Counted from the first letter of the stretch, positions 16,907-25,842 are shown. The stretch is 52,890 bases of DNA from Acinetobacter sp. CFCC 10889 (GCF_003268395.1 NZ_LQXQ01000027.1:1-52890), one strand, 5' to 3'. Numbers and translations are program-made. Notes: generated from the sequence alone by a model not told the origin.

Positions 16907-17116
16907 GTGTCTTCTACAGATTTTGAACTAGATGATAGCTACGGTGATGATGATGTTAGTTTTGATGAGTCATCAAACAAAATTAGCGCCAAAGAATCAT
17001 TAGAAAAGCGTCGTTTAATCGATGATTTACTTGCTCAACGCCGTTTAGATCGCGAATTAAAAGATTTTGATTATGACTTTGATGATGACGATGAATTTGA
17101 AGACGATGATGCTTAA
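16907..17116 (+). CDS. PA3496 family putative envelope integrity protein, 69 aa
   Basis: This is a small, extremely acidic protein: Asp/Glu-rich N-terminus, a central basic helix ESLEKRRLIDDLLAQRRLDR (about residues 30-49) and a C-terminal DFDDDDEFEDDDA tail. This layout matches the PA3496 family found in Pseudomonas and Acinetobacter. It starts with GTG behind GAGGTAG. It has no signal peptide, and its molecular role is not established. It is followed by a hairpin and then ygfB on the same strand, an arrangement I take to be conserved in the genus. Confidence 0.82.
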   Translation: MSSTDFELDDSYGDDDVSFDESSNKISAKESLEKRRLIDDLLAQRRLDRELKDFDYDFDDDDEFEDDDA

Positions 17117-17126
17117 AACAGATTGG

Positions 17127-17154
17127 GCATAACACTAAAAAATGTTATGCTTTT
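17127..17154 (+). terminator. Terminator or attenuator before ygfB
   Basis: GCATAACA and TGTTATGC form a perfect 8-bp stem around an 8-nt A-rich loop, followed by TTTT. It lies between the PA3496-family gene and ygfB. Confidence 0.7.
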
Positions 17155-17182
17155 ACACTGATTATAATCGATTGGAAATAAA

Positions 17183-17707
17183 ATGAGTGCTTTAGATTTA
17201 GACCAATTAAGTGACTATCTAGATGGCGACCAAAACGAGTATGGTCTAGATTTCGCGGCGACTCATGGTTTTTTATGTGCAATTGCAGTTGGCCCAAAAT
17301 TTGATCGTTGGTTAGATGAGCTTTTTGAAAGCAACCAAGACAAAGCACCTAAAGAAATCATTGCGCAGATTAAGCTTTGGTTGGAAGATATTCGTCAAAA
17401 ATTATCCAATGAAGAAGGTGTTGAATTTCCTTTTGAGATTGAAGAAGCCGATGTTGAATCAAGTTTAGGCGATTGGTCAGTGGGTTTTGTTGATGCCATG
17501 TTCCTCAATGAAGAAGCTTGGTTTAGCCCTGAGTATGAAGAGCAAGTGGTTGATTTAACCTTGCCAATGATGGTATTCAGCGGTGTGGATGATGAAGATC
17601 CACAAATGGAATCTTTCCGTCGTAATGGTCAATTGATGGACGAAATTGCAGAAGAAATTCCTGATAATTTAAATGAAATTTATTTGATGTTTCATTCAGA
17701 TCAATAA
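17183..17707 (+). CDS. ygfB: UPF0149 family protein YgfB
   Basis: This is a cytoplasmic 174-aa protein of the YgfB/UPF0149 (YecA-like) family. Recognisable blocks are AATHGFLCAIAVGP near residue 28, GDWSVGFVDAMFL near residue 96 and the acidic C-terminal LNEIYLMFHS. In enteric bacteria and Pseudomonas ygfB lies upstream of pepP-ubiH, and in P. aeruginosa YgfB has been reported to repress an amidase regulator and so affect beta-lactam tolerance. Here it follows the PA3496-family gene after 66 bp and ends in a strong terminator; pepP and ubiH are not adjacent. Confidence 0.92.
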   Translation: MSALDLDQLSDYLDGDQNEYGLDFAATHGFLCAIAVGPKFDRWLDELFESNQDKAPKEIIAQIKLWLEDIRQKLSNEEGVEFPFEIEEADVESSLGDWSVGFVDAMFLNEEAWFSPEYEEQVVDLTLPMMVFSGVDDEDPQMESFRRNGQLMDEIAEEIPDNLNEIYLMFHSDQ

Positions 17708-17740
17708 GTTACATTGAATAAAATAAGGTCTTTGTAGATC

Positions 17741-17772
17741 ATGCCAATCAGTTCAACTGATTGGCATTTTTC
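17741..17772 (+). terminator. Terminator of ygfB
   Basis: ATGCCAATCAGT and ACTGATTGGCAT form a perfect 12-bp stem with a 3-nt loop, followed by TTTTTCTT. Confidence 0.92.
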
Positions 17773-17836
17773 TTGGAGGCTTCTATGCTTTCATTTGTAT
17801 GATCTAAGTTACTTATCGTATCGTGTTGTTATATTT

Positions 17837-18859
17837 TTAAGCATAGACTTTATGCTTTTTACGAGAATGAGCCATTTTCTGAAAATGTCCTTGGAAATAA
17901 AGCATATCTAATTGTCGCACTAATGGCGTAATCATCTCTGCTCTTTTGATTGGGCTGTAGTGTTCGATAATCTGCGCTAAATGAGCAATAGATTTTCTTT
18001 GAATGTATTGATAATTCAAATATTTTTCGACCAACTCATCTGTTTTTTCCTCATTCAAGCAAATCGCCGTGACTACTGCTCCAGTATGAATCGCTTCAGA
18101 TAACATGGTAATACTATCTTCTGTCACAAAAATATATTTACACTGTGCCAATTTTTCAGACAGTGTAATTTTTTGCTGCTGATCTATGTAGTCTATTTGC
18201 TGATCATGTAATAAATCTAAGCTTTTTAGGTCTAAATTAGGTGTTCTACGTGAGCAAATTACGCTACCTTTCAACTGATGAAGATGCACAAAATGAGCAA
18301 AGTTCCGAATCATGTTGGAAAAGTCTTGCTTTGAGAAAGGATATTCTGTTGTTGAACCACCCAAAAGCAGTACAGCTTCATGTTGTTTCTCTAATTCAGT
18401 GGATGTTGTAAAATCTGCAGAAACAGGCGGTGTGGGTAAAATAATTTGTTCACAATTCACATTTTGTGGCAAAGCTGTAATACTTAAATCAATCAATTTT
18501 TCATTAAATTTTCTTAAATTTCCAACATATAAAAGCGGTCGCTGATATTTTTGAGCCAAATATGCTGCATAAATTAAATTGGGCATTCCAGAGCAGATGA
18601 TGATTTCAGCCTGCTTGATCTCAGTAGGTTCAATTTTAAAAAATAATTGTCCAAATACTTGATAACACATTGGGAAATTAGAAATTTTTTTAAATAAACT
18701 GACCCATTTTTTACTTAGCTTAATTGGAAGTTGAAATGTCTGAAATTGTAGTTGATATTTTTCTTGAATCACTTCAGCGACAGCAAGTGATGGATTTAAA
18801 TGACCTTTGCGACCATCATGAATCACGAGAACAGCTTTATTGGATGTTAAGGTATTCAC
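17837..18859 (-). CDS. ELM1/GtrOC1-like putative glycosyltransferase
   Basis: This 340-aa cytoplasmic protein belongs to the family annotated as mitochondrial fission ELM1-like (DUF1022). It begins VLVIHDGRKGHLNPSLAVAE, the family's N-terminal signature (D-G-R-x-G-H). The C-terminal half has LLLGGSTTEYPF and FVTEDSITMLSEAI, which resemble the nucleotide-sugar binding part of a GT-B fold. The bacterial function is unproven; some relatives lie in LPS or capsule loci. No cell-envelope sugar genes are close by. Its promoter must lie in the 254-bp gap shared with the divergent beta-helix gene. Confidence 0.78.
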   Translation of the reverse strand: MNTLTSNKAVLVIHDGRKGHLNPSLAVAEVIQEKYQLQFQTFQLPIKLSKKWVSLFKKISNFPMCYQVFGQLFFKIEPTEIKQAEIIICSGMPNLIYAAYLAQKYQRPLLYVGNLRKFNEKLIDLSITALPQNVNCEQIILPTPPVSADFTTSTELEKQHEAVLLLGGSTTEYPFSKQDFSNMIRNFAHFVHLHQLKGSVICSRRTPNLDLKSLDLLHDQQIDYIDQQQKITLSEKLAQCKYIFVTEDSITMLSEAIHTGAVVTAICLNEEKTDELVEKYLNYQYIQRKSIAHLAQIIEHYSPIKRAEMITPLVRQLDMLYFQGHFQKMAHSRKKHKVYA

Positions 18860-19128
18860 AATTCAACCTAATCTAGTGTTTTGCTTGTGATTAGGCTAAC
18901 GAGCTTTTATTAAATCATGCTGAAGCTTAGATTAAAGGTTTTTGACAAAGTTAGTCACAGAAAGGATGTGTATGCTCAACTTTAACAAGAATAATTATGT
19001 GAATAGGGGAGTCACAAGAAATAACACCTTCACTATACGACTGTCATGTTGTAATCAAAATAATATTGAATAATAAAAACGAAAATTTTAATCATTAATT
19101 TTGAATTGTTTTAATGTTGGAGAACATG

Positions 19129-19542
19129 ATGCAAAAAATAATTTCACGACTAGTACTTCCGATGCTGCTAACCTGCTCAAGTTTCAGTTTTGCCGCAGTA
19201 TGTAATAAAACCATTAGCAATACCGCATTAGGGCAACTCACTGTACCTGCAGGTGCTACTTGTACTTTGAATATGGCAGCCGTAGAGGGATCAATCAATG
19301 TACAACAAGGTGCGAATTTGATTTTAAATAATACTGCGGTATCTGGTGCCATTCAGGCAAGTGCTGCAAGATCACTGAAATTAGTAAATTCAAGCATTGA
19401 AGGCGATGTAAATGCAGCACAGGGTGCAGCACAAATCAGCTTGGATAAAGCGATGATTTCTGGAAATTTATATTGTTCAAGCAGTAAGTTGCGTTCAAGT
19501 ATGAGCAGTATTGAAGGTAAAGTTGTAGGTAAGTGTCAGTAG
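19129..19542 (+). CDS. Small exported beta-helix (bactofilin-like) repeat protein
   Basis: A signal peptide (QKIISRLVLPMLLTCSSFSF, cleavage likely after AA) leads to a mature domain of about 113 residues. That domain is made of regularly spaced short units: LGQLTVPAGATCTLN, VEGSINVQQGANLILN, VSGAIQASAARSLKLV, IEGDVNAAQGAAQISL, ISGNLYC and IEGKVVGKC. The G-x-[IVL]-x-[AV] spacing of about 20 residues suggests a right-handed beta-helix like bactofilins. Four cysteines, two near each end, could form capping disulfides. The ORF opens at 19114, but the ATG at 19129 has GGAG six bases upstream. I know no function; a surface or periplasmic role is inferred. Confidence 0.75.
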   Translation: MQKIISRLVLPMLLTCSSFSFAAVCNKTISNTALGQLTVPAGATCTLNMAAVEGSINVQQGANLILNNTAVSGAIQASAARSLKLVNSSIEGDVNAAQGAAQISLDKAMISGNLYCSSSKLRSSMSSIEGKVVGKCQ

Positions 19543-19571
19543 TTGTATTGATGATTGACCATGATTTAAAT

Positions 19572-19622
19572 AAAAAACTGCTGAGATTTAATCCTTGCAT
19601 AGATTAAAAATCAGCAGTTTTT
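19572..19622. terminator. Bidirectional terminator
   Basis: AAAAACTGCTGA and TCAGCAGTTTTT form a perfect 12-bp stem around a 26-nt loop that itself contains GATTTAATC/GATTAAA complementarity. It separates the beta-helix gene from the convergent flotillin gene. Confidence 0.85.
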
Positions 19623-19659
19623 ATGTATATGACATCTAAAAATAATTTAGATATCAGGA

Positions 19660-21378
19660 TTATTTTGCATCAGTTTTGGCTTTCAAGCTTTGAGTTAAAC
19701 CATTAATGTCACCACCTTGGATGCCTAACTCATTCATTAAGCTGTCGATCAAAGGTGCTTGTGTACGGTAACGTAAAGCACTATTTACCACTTGATCAGA
19801 TAGAGCAACTTGACCTTGTTCAGCACCTGAATCACCAGAAGCTGCAGACGAACCACCAATACCACCTAAGCCATTAACTTGTAAAATCTTAATGTCATCA
19901 ATATTTTCCATTGGTTTAACGCTTTCACGAATAATCTCTGGTAAATATTTCAACAATGCCAAGCGGATTTGCATTTCAACTTGTTCAGTTGACAAGATAT
20001 TGTTGGCTTCGTTGACTGCACGTGTACCTTCTGCATCAACATGGTATTGTTTCTCTTGTGCTTGAGCGAGCAGAATTTTTGCATCAGCTTCACCTTGCGC
20101 TTTTAAACGCACTTTTTCAGCTTCAGCTTGTGCTGCAATACGTACTGCTTCAGCATCATCTACAGCAGCTTGTTTTGCTGCTTCCGCTGCAACTGTGATT
20201 GCAATTGCATCTGTTTCTGCAACTTGTTTTGCGGCAACCAATTCAACTGCTTTGATACGTTCTGCACGTTGAGTTTCACGTACTGTTAAAACTTCTTCTT
20301 CGGCTTTTACAGCTTGTGCACGTGCTTGGTCAGCTAATGCTTTTGCTTCAGACTCAGCACGAGATTTTTCAGCAATTGCAATGGCACGATCTTGCTCAGC
20401 CAATTCGATGGTTTTCTTTTGTTCAACTTGTGCTTTTTGAATTAATTGTGCTTTGACAATGTTTTCATTTTCGACATCACGTGCAGATGCAATACGTTTT
20501 AATTCAACTTCACGTTCTGCTGCAATACGAGCTTCTTCTGCTTCACGTTTTTTTGCTGCTTCTTGTGATGCAATTTCTGCTAACTGTTCTGCTTTACGAA
20601 TTGAAATTTCACGTTCTTGTTGCATTTTTGCATATTCTTCTTCACGTAAAATTTGCAACTGCGCTTGTTGAGTTTCAAGATTTTTGGCTTTAATTGCCAG
20701 ATCGGCATCTTGTTCAATATCATTACGTTTTTTACGACGATCTTCAATCGTTTCAGTGAGCTTAGTTAAGCCTTCAGCATCAAATGCATTTTGTGGATTA
20801 AAGAATTTAAAACTCGTTTGGTCTAAACCTGTGAGTGATACAGTCTCAAGTTCTAAGCCATTTTTAAATAAATCTTCAGAAACGACTTGTTGAACTTTTT
20901 GCACAAAATCAACACGCTTTTCATGTAATTCTTCCATTGCCATTTCTGCGGCAACAGCACGTAAAGAATCGACAAATTTACCCTCAACCAAGTCTTTTAA
21001 GTCTGGTGGTGACATGGTTTTTTGACCCAATGTCTGCGCTGCTGTTGCAATAGATTCTGCGGTCGGTTTGACACGTACATAAAATTCCGCCATTACATCT
21101 ACACGCATACGGTCGCGTGTAATCAATGCTTGATCCGCAGCACGTTTAACTTCTAAACGTAAAGTGTTCATATTGACAGGAATAACTTCATGTAAGACAG
21201 GCAATACAATTGCACCACCACCTAAAATAACTTTTTCACCACCGAAACCAGTTCGAACAAACGATACTTCTTTACTTGATCGTTTATAAAGACGGGCAAT
21301 AATCACCCCGATGAAAATAAGTGCAGCTAAAATAAGACCTGCAAGGATTAAAATTTGGTTGAAAGAGGAGTTCATCAT
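19660..21378 (-). CDS. yqiK: Flotillin/YqiK-family SPFH protein
   Basis: This is a membrane-anchored scaffold protein of functional membrane microdomains. One N-terminal transmembrane segment (ILILAGLILAALIFIGVIIA) is followed by an SPFH/band 7 domain (about 45-230), then a long Ala/Glu/Lys-rich coiled coil (about 230-440) and a C-terminal domain ending with YRTQAPLIDSLMNELG. Length (572 aa) fits the YqiK/flotillin class. It is preceded after 28 bp by the YqiJ-like gene, and this NfeD-like/flotillin pairing is the classic operon. The function of the pair in Acinetobacter is not established. Confidence 0.93.
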   Translation of the reverse strand: MMNSSFNQILILAGLILAALIFIGVIIARLYKRSSKEVSFVRTGFGGEKVILGGGAIVLPVLHEVIPVNMNTLRLEVKRAADQALITRDRMRVDVMAEFYVRVKPTAESIATAAQTLGQKTMSPPDLKDLVEGKFVDSLRAVAAEMAMEELHEKRVDFVQKVQQVVSEDLFKNGLELETVSLTGLDQTSFKFFNPQNAFDAEGLTKLTETIEDRRKKRNDIEQDADLAIKAKNLETQQAQLQILREEEYAKMQQEREISIRKAEQLAEIASQEAAKKREAEEARIAAEREVELKRIASARDVENENIVKAQLIQKAQVEQKKTIELAEQDRAIAIAEKSRAESEAKALADQARAQAVKAEEEVLTVRETQRAERIKAVELVAAKQVAETDAIAITVAAEAAKQAAVDDAEAVRIAAQAEAEKVRLKAQGEADAKILLAQAQEKQYHVDAEGTRAVNEANNILSTEQVEMQIRLALLKYLPEIIRESVKPMENIDDIKILQVNGLGGIGGSSAASGDSGAEQGQVALSDQVVNSALRYRTQAPLIDSLMNELGIQGGDINGLTQSLKAKTDAK

Positions 21379-21406
21379 GTAATTATCTCTACGTTGTTAT
21401 TAAAAA

Positions 21407-22051
21407 TTAAAGTTGAATCGCTTGAAAACCATTTGCAGTTTTTTGCGTTAAAATCACCTCCTGACCTTGTGAGAAAATAATATTTAACTCTGGTTCGACC
21501 AATACATAATGTGTTTGACCAAATTGATCGAGTACCTTTGCTTGAGCAGGGTAGTTTTGTTTTGCTTCACCTAAGATGATCAATGCAGTACGACCAATCA
21601 GTTCTTCACTATAAATCGCTGTGGTTTCATCTTTAGGTAAAATTTTGGCAATAGCAGCAGCACTGACACGCACTAAGGGCATACATAAAAATAAACACGC
21701 AGGTGCTGCAATCCAAAGGGCTAAATATTGTTGTGTGAATGCAAAATATAAACTTTGCATGATAAAACCAAACAAAGCATAAACAGTTAAAAAAATAATC
21801 AGCCAAACTAAAACAGGAACACGTCCTAAATACAACCAATCTAAAAACTGGACAAATAAGTTGTGATCTGTATCAAGGTCAATGCCAAGATTTTTACTGT
21901 CACCCACACCTTCTGGAATAAATTGATCTAAAAATCCTTGAGACGATGAGCCTAGGAGTAAAAGTAAGCATTCAAAAATACCCAAGAGCAACATTAAACA
22001 TAAGCTGACACTAAAAAATAAGTTTGAAGCATGAGTAAATAATTCCCACAT
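21407..22051 (-). CDS. yqiJ: YqiJ-like membrane protein with OB-fold (NfeD-like)
   Basis: This 214-aa inner-membrane protein has three to four hydrophobic segments: around residues 10-35, 78-105 and 112-130. A C-terminal cytoplasmic OB-fold of about 70 residues (ELIGRTALIILGEAKQNYPA through GQEVILTQKTANGFQAI) resembles NfeD domains. It forms an operon with the downstream flotillin gene, where NfeD-like partners are thought to work with the SPFH protein in membrane organisation or quality control. Start ATG at 22051. Confidence 0.85.
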   Translation of the reverse strand: MWELFTHASNLFFSVSLCLMLLLGIFECLLLLLGSSSQGFLDQFIPEGVGDSKNLGIDLDTDHNLFVQFLDWLYLGRVPVLVWLIIFLTVYALFGFIMQSLYFAFTQQYLALWIAAPACLFLCMPLVRVSAAAIAKILPKDETTAIYSEELIGRTALIILGEAKQNYPAQAKVLDQFGQTHYVLVEPELNIIFSQGQEVILTQKTANGFQAIQL

Positions 22052-22164
22052 AGTGCGTACTCTTGTTCAATTCACAATTTTTGTGATGTGTTTTTAATAT
22101 TTGGCAACTGCCAAATGATGAGTTAATTCTATTAATAAGTTCAGTTTATATGGTTATTTCAATA

Positions 22165-22193
22165 TTGACAATATTTTTTTAATAATAATAATT
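22165..22193 (+). promoter_or_regulatory. Sigma-70 promoter candidate in a gene-poor region
   Basis: A perfect -35 TTGACA (22165-22170) and, after 17 nt, ATAATT (22188-22193) point rightward into the otherwise unannotated 22052-22699 interval. Transcription would begin near 22200, about 120 nt before the small ORF at 22322. The AT-rich context makes chance -10 matches likely, but the exact -35 at correct spacing is notable. Confidence 0.45.
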
Positions 22194-22321
22194 GTAAATC
22201 AATAAGTTATTGATTTTTGGTGAGCATGGGAATTTCAAATAAAAAATTTGTAATAAAATTAAAAGTAGATTATAAATTATGCATAATTAGACGAAAGAGT
22301 AATCGCCATCACAAGGAATGT

Positions 22322-22543
22322 ATGGGACTTATTTTAAAAGGATTTTCAAAAGGAGTTGTTCACATCACATATTCTTTTTATTTAAGTTAATTAGAACTAA
22401 AGGAAAAAGAGCATATATTTACTATTTCAAGCTCAAAAAAATACGCAATGATTGGGGTGATCACTGCGTATGACAACGAATTTGTATACACAAATCCGGT
22501 TAAGGAGAAATGTTATGAACTTTGGGGATTGCTCATAACTTGA
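22322..22543 (+). pseudogene. Possible decayed small gene (interrupted by an in-frame TAA)
   Basis: An ATG at 22322, four bases after AAGGA, opens a 22-codon frame (MGLILKGFSKGVVHITYSFY then LS) that stops at TAA 22388-22390. The same frame then runs open for another 50 codons to TGA 22541-22543, and includes the peptide AYDNEFVYTNPVKEKCYELW, which reads like real protein. This suggests a gene of about 74 codons broken by one stop, or two small ORFs. I recognise no family. The alternative is that this stretch is a structured RNA, because hairpins overlap its second half. Confidence 0.3.
22441..22541 (+). ncRNA. Candidate structured RNA: three consecutive hairpins
   Basis: Three inverted repeats follow each other. 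The first pairs ATACGCA (22441-22447) with TGCGTAT, reinforced by TGAT/ATCA. The second pairs ATTTGT with ACAAAT around ATAC near 22481-22496. The third pairs GTTATGA with TCATAAC (about 22513-22540). A perfect ribosome binding site AAGGAG precedes a 7-codon ORF (22515-22538) inside the third hairpin. The position beside trpS recalls the A. baylyi sRNA Aar, which I remember as lying between trpS and sucD. I cannot confirm homology. Confidence 0.3.
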
Positions 22544-22648
22544 AATATATATTAATACTGCTCAATAAATGCTTCATTAGTTTTAACGTTAATTCATGTT
22601 AATAAACGTTAAATATTAAGAGATTTATGTTTTTTTGGTATCTAATGT

Positions 22649-22677
22649 AAAAAAGCCTTTCGATTGAAAGGCTTTTT
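22649..22677. terminator. Terminator of trpS
   Basis: AAAAAAGCCTTTC and GAAAGGCTTTTTT form a perfect stem around a 4-nt loop (GATT). It is symmetrical and could also end a rightward transcript from 22200. Confidence 0.9.
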
Positions 22678-22699
22678 TATTGAACAACTTATTTATAAC

Positions 22700-23713
22700 T
22701 TAAAAGTGAAAAACACCTAAACCATGCTTGATTTCATCTAGAGTATCTTGGGTGATAATACGACATTTATCTGTACCTGTTTTTAAGATATCCATGATGT
22801 AATCAGGATCTTTAGCAAGTTCCATACGACGTTCACGAATCGGTGTAATCAACTCTTTTAATACACCTTCAAGACGTTTTTTCACTGTACCATCACCTAA
22901 ACCACCACGGCGATAATGTGCTTTTAATTCTTCAACTTCTTCTTTATTTGGATCAAAAGCATCTAAATAGGTAAATACGATATTGCCTTCAACTTGACCT
23001 GGATCTTCAATACGAAGATGGTTTGGATCGGTGTACATGGCATTGACCGCTTTTTTAATGTCTTTATCAGATGCATCTAAGACAATTGTATTGCCTAAAG
23101 ATTTAGACATTTTTGCTTTACCATCAAAGCCAGGTAAGCGACTCATATTGGATAAAAGTGCTTTACATTCAGGTAAAATTTCTTGACCAATCTGACGGTT
23201 TAAACGACGAACGATTTCGTTGGTCTGTTCGATCATTGGAATTTGGTCTTCACCTACAGGTACGACTGTTGCTTTAAATGCTGTAATATCAGCAGCTTGT
23301 GCTACAGGATAGCATAAGAAACCAGCAGGAATGTCACGTTCAAAACCACGTAATTGAATCTCAGCTTTAATCGTTGGATTACGCTCTAAACGTGAAACTG
23401 TCACAAAGTTGAGGTACAACATAGTAAGTTCATTGAGTGCAGGCAAACATGACTGAACACAAATGGTTGTTTTTGTTGGATCAATACCTACTGCTAAATA
23501 ATCTGTCGCAACTTCAATAATATTGCGGCGAACTTTTTCAAAGTTATCTGCATTATCAGTCAGTGCTTGTGCATCTGCTAAAAGTAGATGTTGGTGATGA
23601 GAGTCTTGTAGACCAACACGTGAGCGTAATGAACCCACAAAATGTCCTAAGTGAAGTTGTCCTGTTGGACGGTCGCCCGTTAAAATGATAGGACGATTGT
23701 CTTGATTACTCAT
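22700..23713 (-). CDS. trpS: Tryptophanyl-tRNA synthetase
   Basis: This class I aminoacyl-tRNA synthetase charges tRNA-Trp. It shows the HIGH-type motif as QLHLGHFVGSL (about residue 20), the GEDQIPMIEQTNEIVRRLN block, and the KMSKS loop as KAKMSKSLGNTI (about 205). The C-terminal anticodon-binding region ends with KCRIITQDTLDEIKHGLG. The frame is open ten codons upstream, but the ATG at 23713, in front of the conserved start SNQDNRPIILTGDRPTG, gives 337 aa, typical of bacterial TrpRS. It is transcribed alone, with its terminator at 22649-22677. Confidence 0.97.
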   Translation of the reverse strand: MSNQDNRPIILTGDRPTGQLHLGHFVGSLRSRVGLQDSHHQHLLLADAQALTDNADNFEKVRRNIIEVATDYLAVGIDPTKTTICVQSCLPALNELTMLYLNFVTVSRLERNPTIKAEIQLRGFERDIPAGFLCYPVAQAADITAFKATVVPVGEDQIPMIEQTNEIVRRLNRQIGQEILPECKALLSNMSRLPGFDGKAKMSKSLGNTIVLDASDKDIKKAVNAMYTDPNHLRIEDPGQVEGNIVFTYLDAFDPNKEEVEELKAHYRRGGLGDGTVKKRLEGVLKELITPIRERRMELAKDPDYIMDILKTGTDKCRIITQDTLDEIKHGLGVFHF

Positions 23714-23920
23714 TATATATTCCACAGCCGTAAGCGACGACATCTGTTGTTACTCAATATGCGCACATTGTACGGCATAATTTTTTTTTTATGTCAGCGA
23801 AAAAATGTGCTTGATTGCAAAATATAAAAATTTCAAAAATGAGATATAAAGATAAAGTGCCTATATAAAGCATTTGCAAACTTCATTAAAATATTTAGAA
23901 ACGCAGATTAGGATAAGAAC

Positions 23921-24847
23921 ATGGCGAGTAGCTTACTATTACTATTAGATGATATTGCCACCGTATTAGATGATGTTGCAGTCATGAGTAAAATGGCAGC
24001 AAAGAAAACCGCAGGGGTATTGGGTGATGATTTAGCACTTAACGCACAGCAAGTCACAGGTGTCCGTTCTGAGCGAGAAATTCCTGTGGTTTGGGGAGTT
24101 GCAAAAGGTTCATTTATTAATAAATTGATTCTTGTTCCTTTGGCGCTTTTGATCAGTGTTGTTGCACCATGGTTAATTACACCTTTATTGATTATTGGTG
24201 GGTTATTTTTATGTTATGAGGGGGTGGAAAAAGTCATTCATACTTTGATGCATAAAAAAGCCAAAACAGAAGAAGCGGCTAAAGCTGAATTTGCAGCAGT
24301 TGAAACTGATTTAGAAAAATTTGAAAAAGACAAAATTAAAGGTGCGATCCGTACAGATTTTATTTTATCTGCAGAAATTGTGGTGATTTCATTAGGCACG
24401 GTTGCTGCTGAACCTTTTATGACCAAAGTTTTAGTACTTTCTGTTATTTCGATTTTAATGACAGTTGGTGTTTATGGTTTTGTAGCGATGATCGTAAAAA
24501 TTGATGATTTAGGTTTGTATTTAACAGAACAAGCATCAAATCTAAAGCAAAGTATTGGGCGTGGTTTATTGGCATTTGCACCAATGTTGATGAAAACATT
24601 ATCTATTGTCGGTACGATTGCGATGTTTTTAGTGGGTGGAGGGATTATCTCGCACGGTGTATCCGCTTTACATCATTTTACTGAGCAAACAGTTGATCAA
24701 GTTCAGCATATTCCTACAGTGGGTTCAATCATTGGTGCAATCACCCCGACTTTAATTAACTTAGGTATTGGTATTGTGGCAGGTTTTATCGTGCTTATTT
24801 TAGTGAATATTTTTCAAAAAATTCGTGGGCAATCAAAGGCTATCTAA
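23921..24847 (+). CDS. DUF808 family inner-membrane protein (YedI-like)
   Basis: This 308-aa protein begins with [20 protein letters not shown], the hallmark of the DUF808/YedI family, followed by [20 protein letters not shown]. Hydrophobic segments lie near residues 68-103, 145-195, 225-245 and 268-295, consistent with an integral membrane protein. The function is not established; it is usually a hypothetical transporter. It is followed after 54 bp by the ypfJ-type gene, so the two are probably co-transcribed. AGGAT precedes the ATG. Confidence 0.88.
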   Translation: MASSLLLLLDDIATVLDDVAVMSKMAAKKTAGVLGDDLALNAQQVTGVRSEREIPVVWGVAKGSFINKLILVPLALLISVVAPWLITPLLIIGGLFLCYEGVEKVIHTLMHKKAKTEEAAKAEFAAVETDLEKFEKDKIKGAIRTDFILSAEIVVISLGTVAAEPFMTKVLVLSVISILMTVGVYGFVAMIVKIDDLGLYLTEQASNLKQSIGRGLLAFAPMLMKTLSIVGTIAMFLVGGGIISHGVSALHHFTEQTVDQVQHIPTVGSIIGAITPTLINLGIGIVAGFIVLILVNIFQKIRGQSKAI

Positions 24848-24901
24848 TTAAGAAAATATCATTAAAATAGAATTAATTTTATAAAGAATAAGGATAAGAC
24901 T

Positions 24902-25792
24902 ATGCGTTGGAAAGGACGTCGGGTCAGTAGCAATGTCGAAGATCGCCGTGGCGGTGGTGGTGCAAAAGCAGGTGGCATTAGTATTCTTGGCTTAATTGTG
25001 GCATTTGTGGCTTGGAAATTTTTTGGTGTAGATCCACAACAAGCCTATCAAGCCACGAAGCAAGTGACTTCGAGTGGTGCGAGTCAACAAGTTGCACCCG
25101 AAAATTTAAGCCCAGAACAAAAAGAAGTATCGGATTTTGTGGGTACAGTACTTGCCGATACTGAAGATGTGTGGACTCCTATTTTTCAAGCACAAGGTGT
25201 GCAATATGCTGCACCTAAATTGAGATTATTTACAGGAAATACAGATTCTGCTTGTGGGACAGCGCAATCTGCGATGGGACCGTTTTATTGCCCTGCGGAT
25301 CGTAAAGTGTATATAGATACCCAATTCTTTAAAGACATGCGTCAGCAAATGGGCATTTCAGGTGAGCAAAATCAGTCTGAACTATCAGCTCAAGATGAAG
25401 CAGGAGATTTTGCACAAGCCTATGTGATTGCGCATGAAGTTGGTCATCATGTACAGAATCTTTTAGGGATCTCAGGGAAAGTTCAACAAGCACGTCAACG
25501 TGCAAGTGAAGCACAAGGTAATCAATTGTCTGTACGTCTAGAATTGCAAGCGGATTGTTTGGCAGGGGTTTGGGCAAATAAAACCCATCAAAAAACGCAG
25601 TTCCTTGAACAGGGTGATGTTGAAGAAGCAATGGATGCTGCTGAGAAAATCGGTGATGATTATTTGCAGAAAAAAGCCCGTGGTTATGCTGTTCCTGATA
25701 GTTTCACACATGGTACGAGTCAACAGCGTATGCAATGGTTTCAAACAGGTTTAAAAACAGGTGATATTAATCGCTGTGATACTTTTAGTTAA
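24902..25792 (+). CDS. ypfJ: YpfJ-type neutral zinc metallopeptidase
   Basis: The protein (296 aa) starts with the family signature MRWKGRRVSSNVEDRRG, has one transmembrane segment (about 24-43, ISILGLIVAFVAWKFFGV) and a periplasmic-facing catalytic domain. The zinc site is VIAHEVGHHVQNLLG (HExxH, about residue 178). Later conserved elements are ELQADCLAGVWAN and TQGT-like THGTSQQRMQWFQTG. Members are annotated as putative neutral zinc metallopeptidases; the substrate is unknown. It lies downstream of the DUF808 gene and ends at a hairpin shared with the convergent hypothetical gene. Confidence 0.92.
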   Translation: MRWKGRRVSSNVEDRRGGGGAKAGGISILGLIVAFVAWKFFGVDPQQAYQATKQVTSSGASQQVAPENLSPEQKEVSDFVGTVLADTEDVWTPIFQAQGVQYAAPKLRLFTGNTDSACGTAQSAMGPFYCPADRKVYIDTQFFKDMRQQMGISGEQNQSELSAQDEAGDFAQAYVIAHEVGHHVQNLLGISGKVQQARQRASEAQGNQLSVRLELQADCLAGVWANKTHQKTQFLEQGDVEEAMDAAEKIGDDYLQKKARGYAVPDSFTHGTSQQRMQWFQTGLKTGDINRCDTFS

Positions 25793-25812
25793 AATGTCAC
25801 ATTGTTTATAAA

Positions 25813-25842
25813 GTGGAGGAGAGTAAAGCTCTCCTTTATTTA
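25813..25842. terminator. Terminator between convergent genes
   Basis: AGGAGAG (25817-25823) pairs with CTCTCCT (25829-25835) around a 5-nt loop, followed by TTATTTATTT. It overlaps the 3' end of the convergent hypothetical gene. Confidence 0.7.

Noticed and set aside
18966..19073. A 35-codon ORF in the gap between the ELM1-like and beta-helix genes
   Set aside because: The ribosome binding site is marginal, the peptide is Asn-rich and low in complexity as expected from AT-rich noncoding DNA, and I see no promoter at correct spacing.
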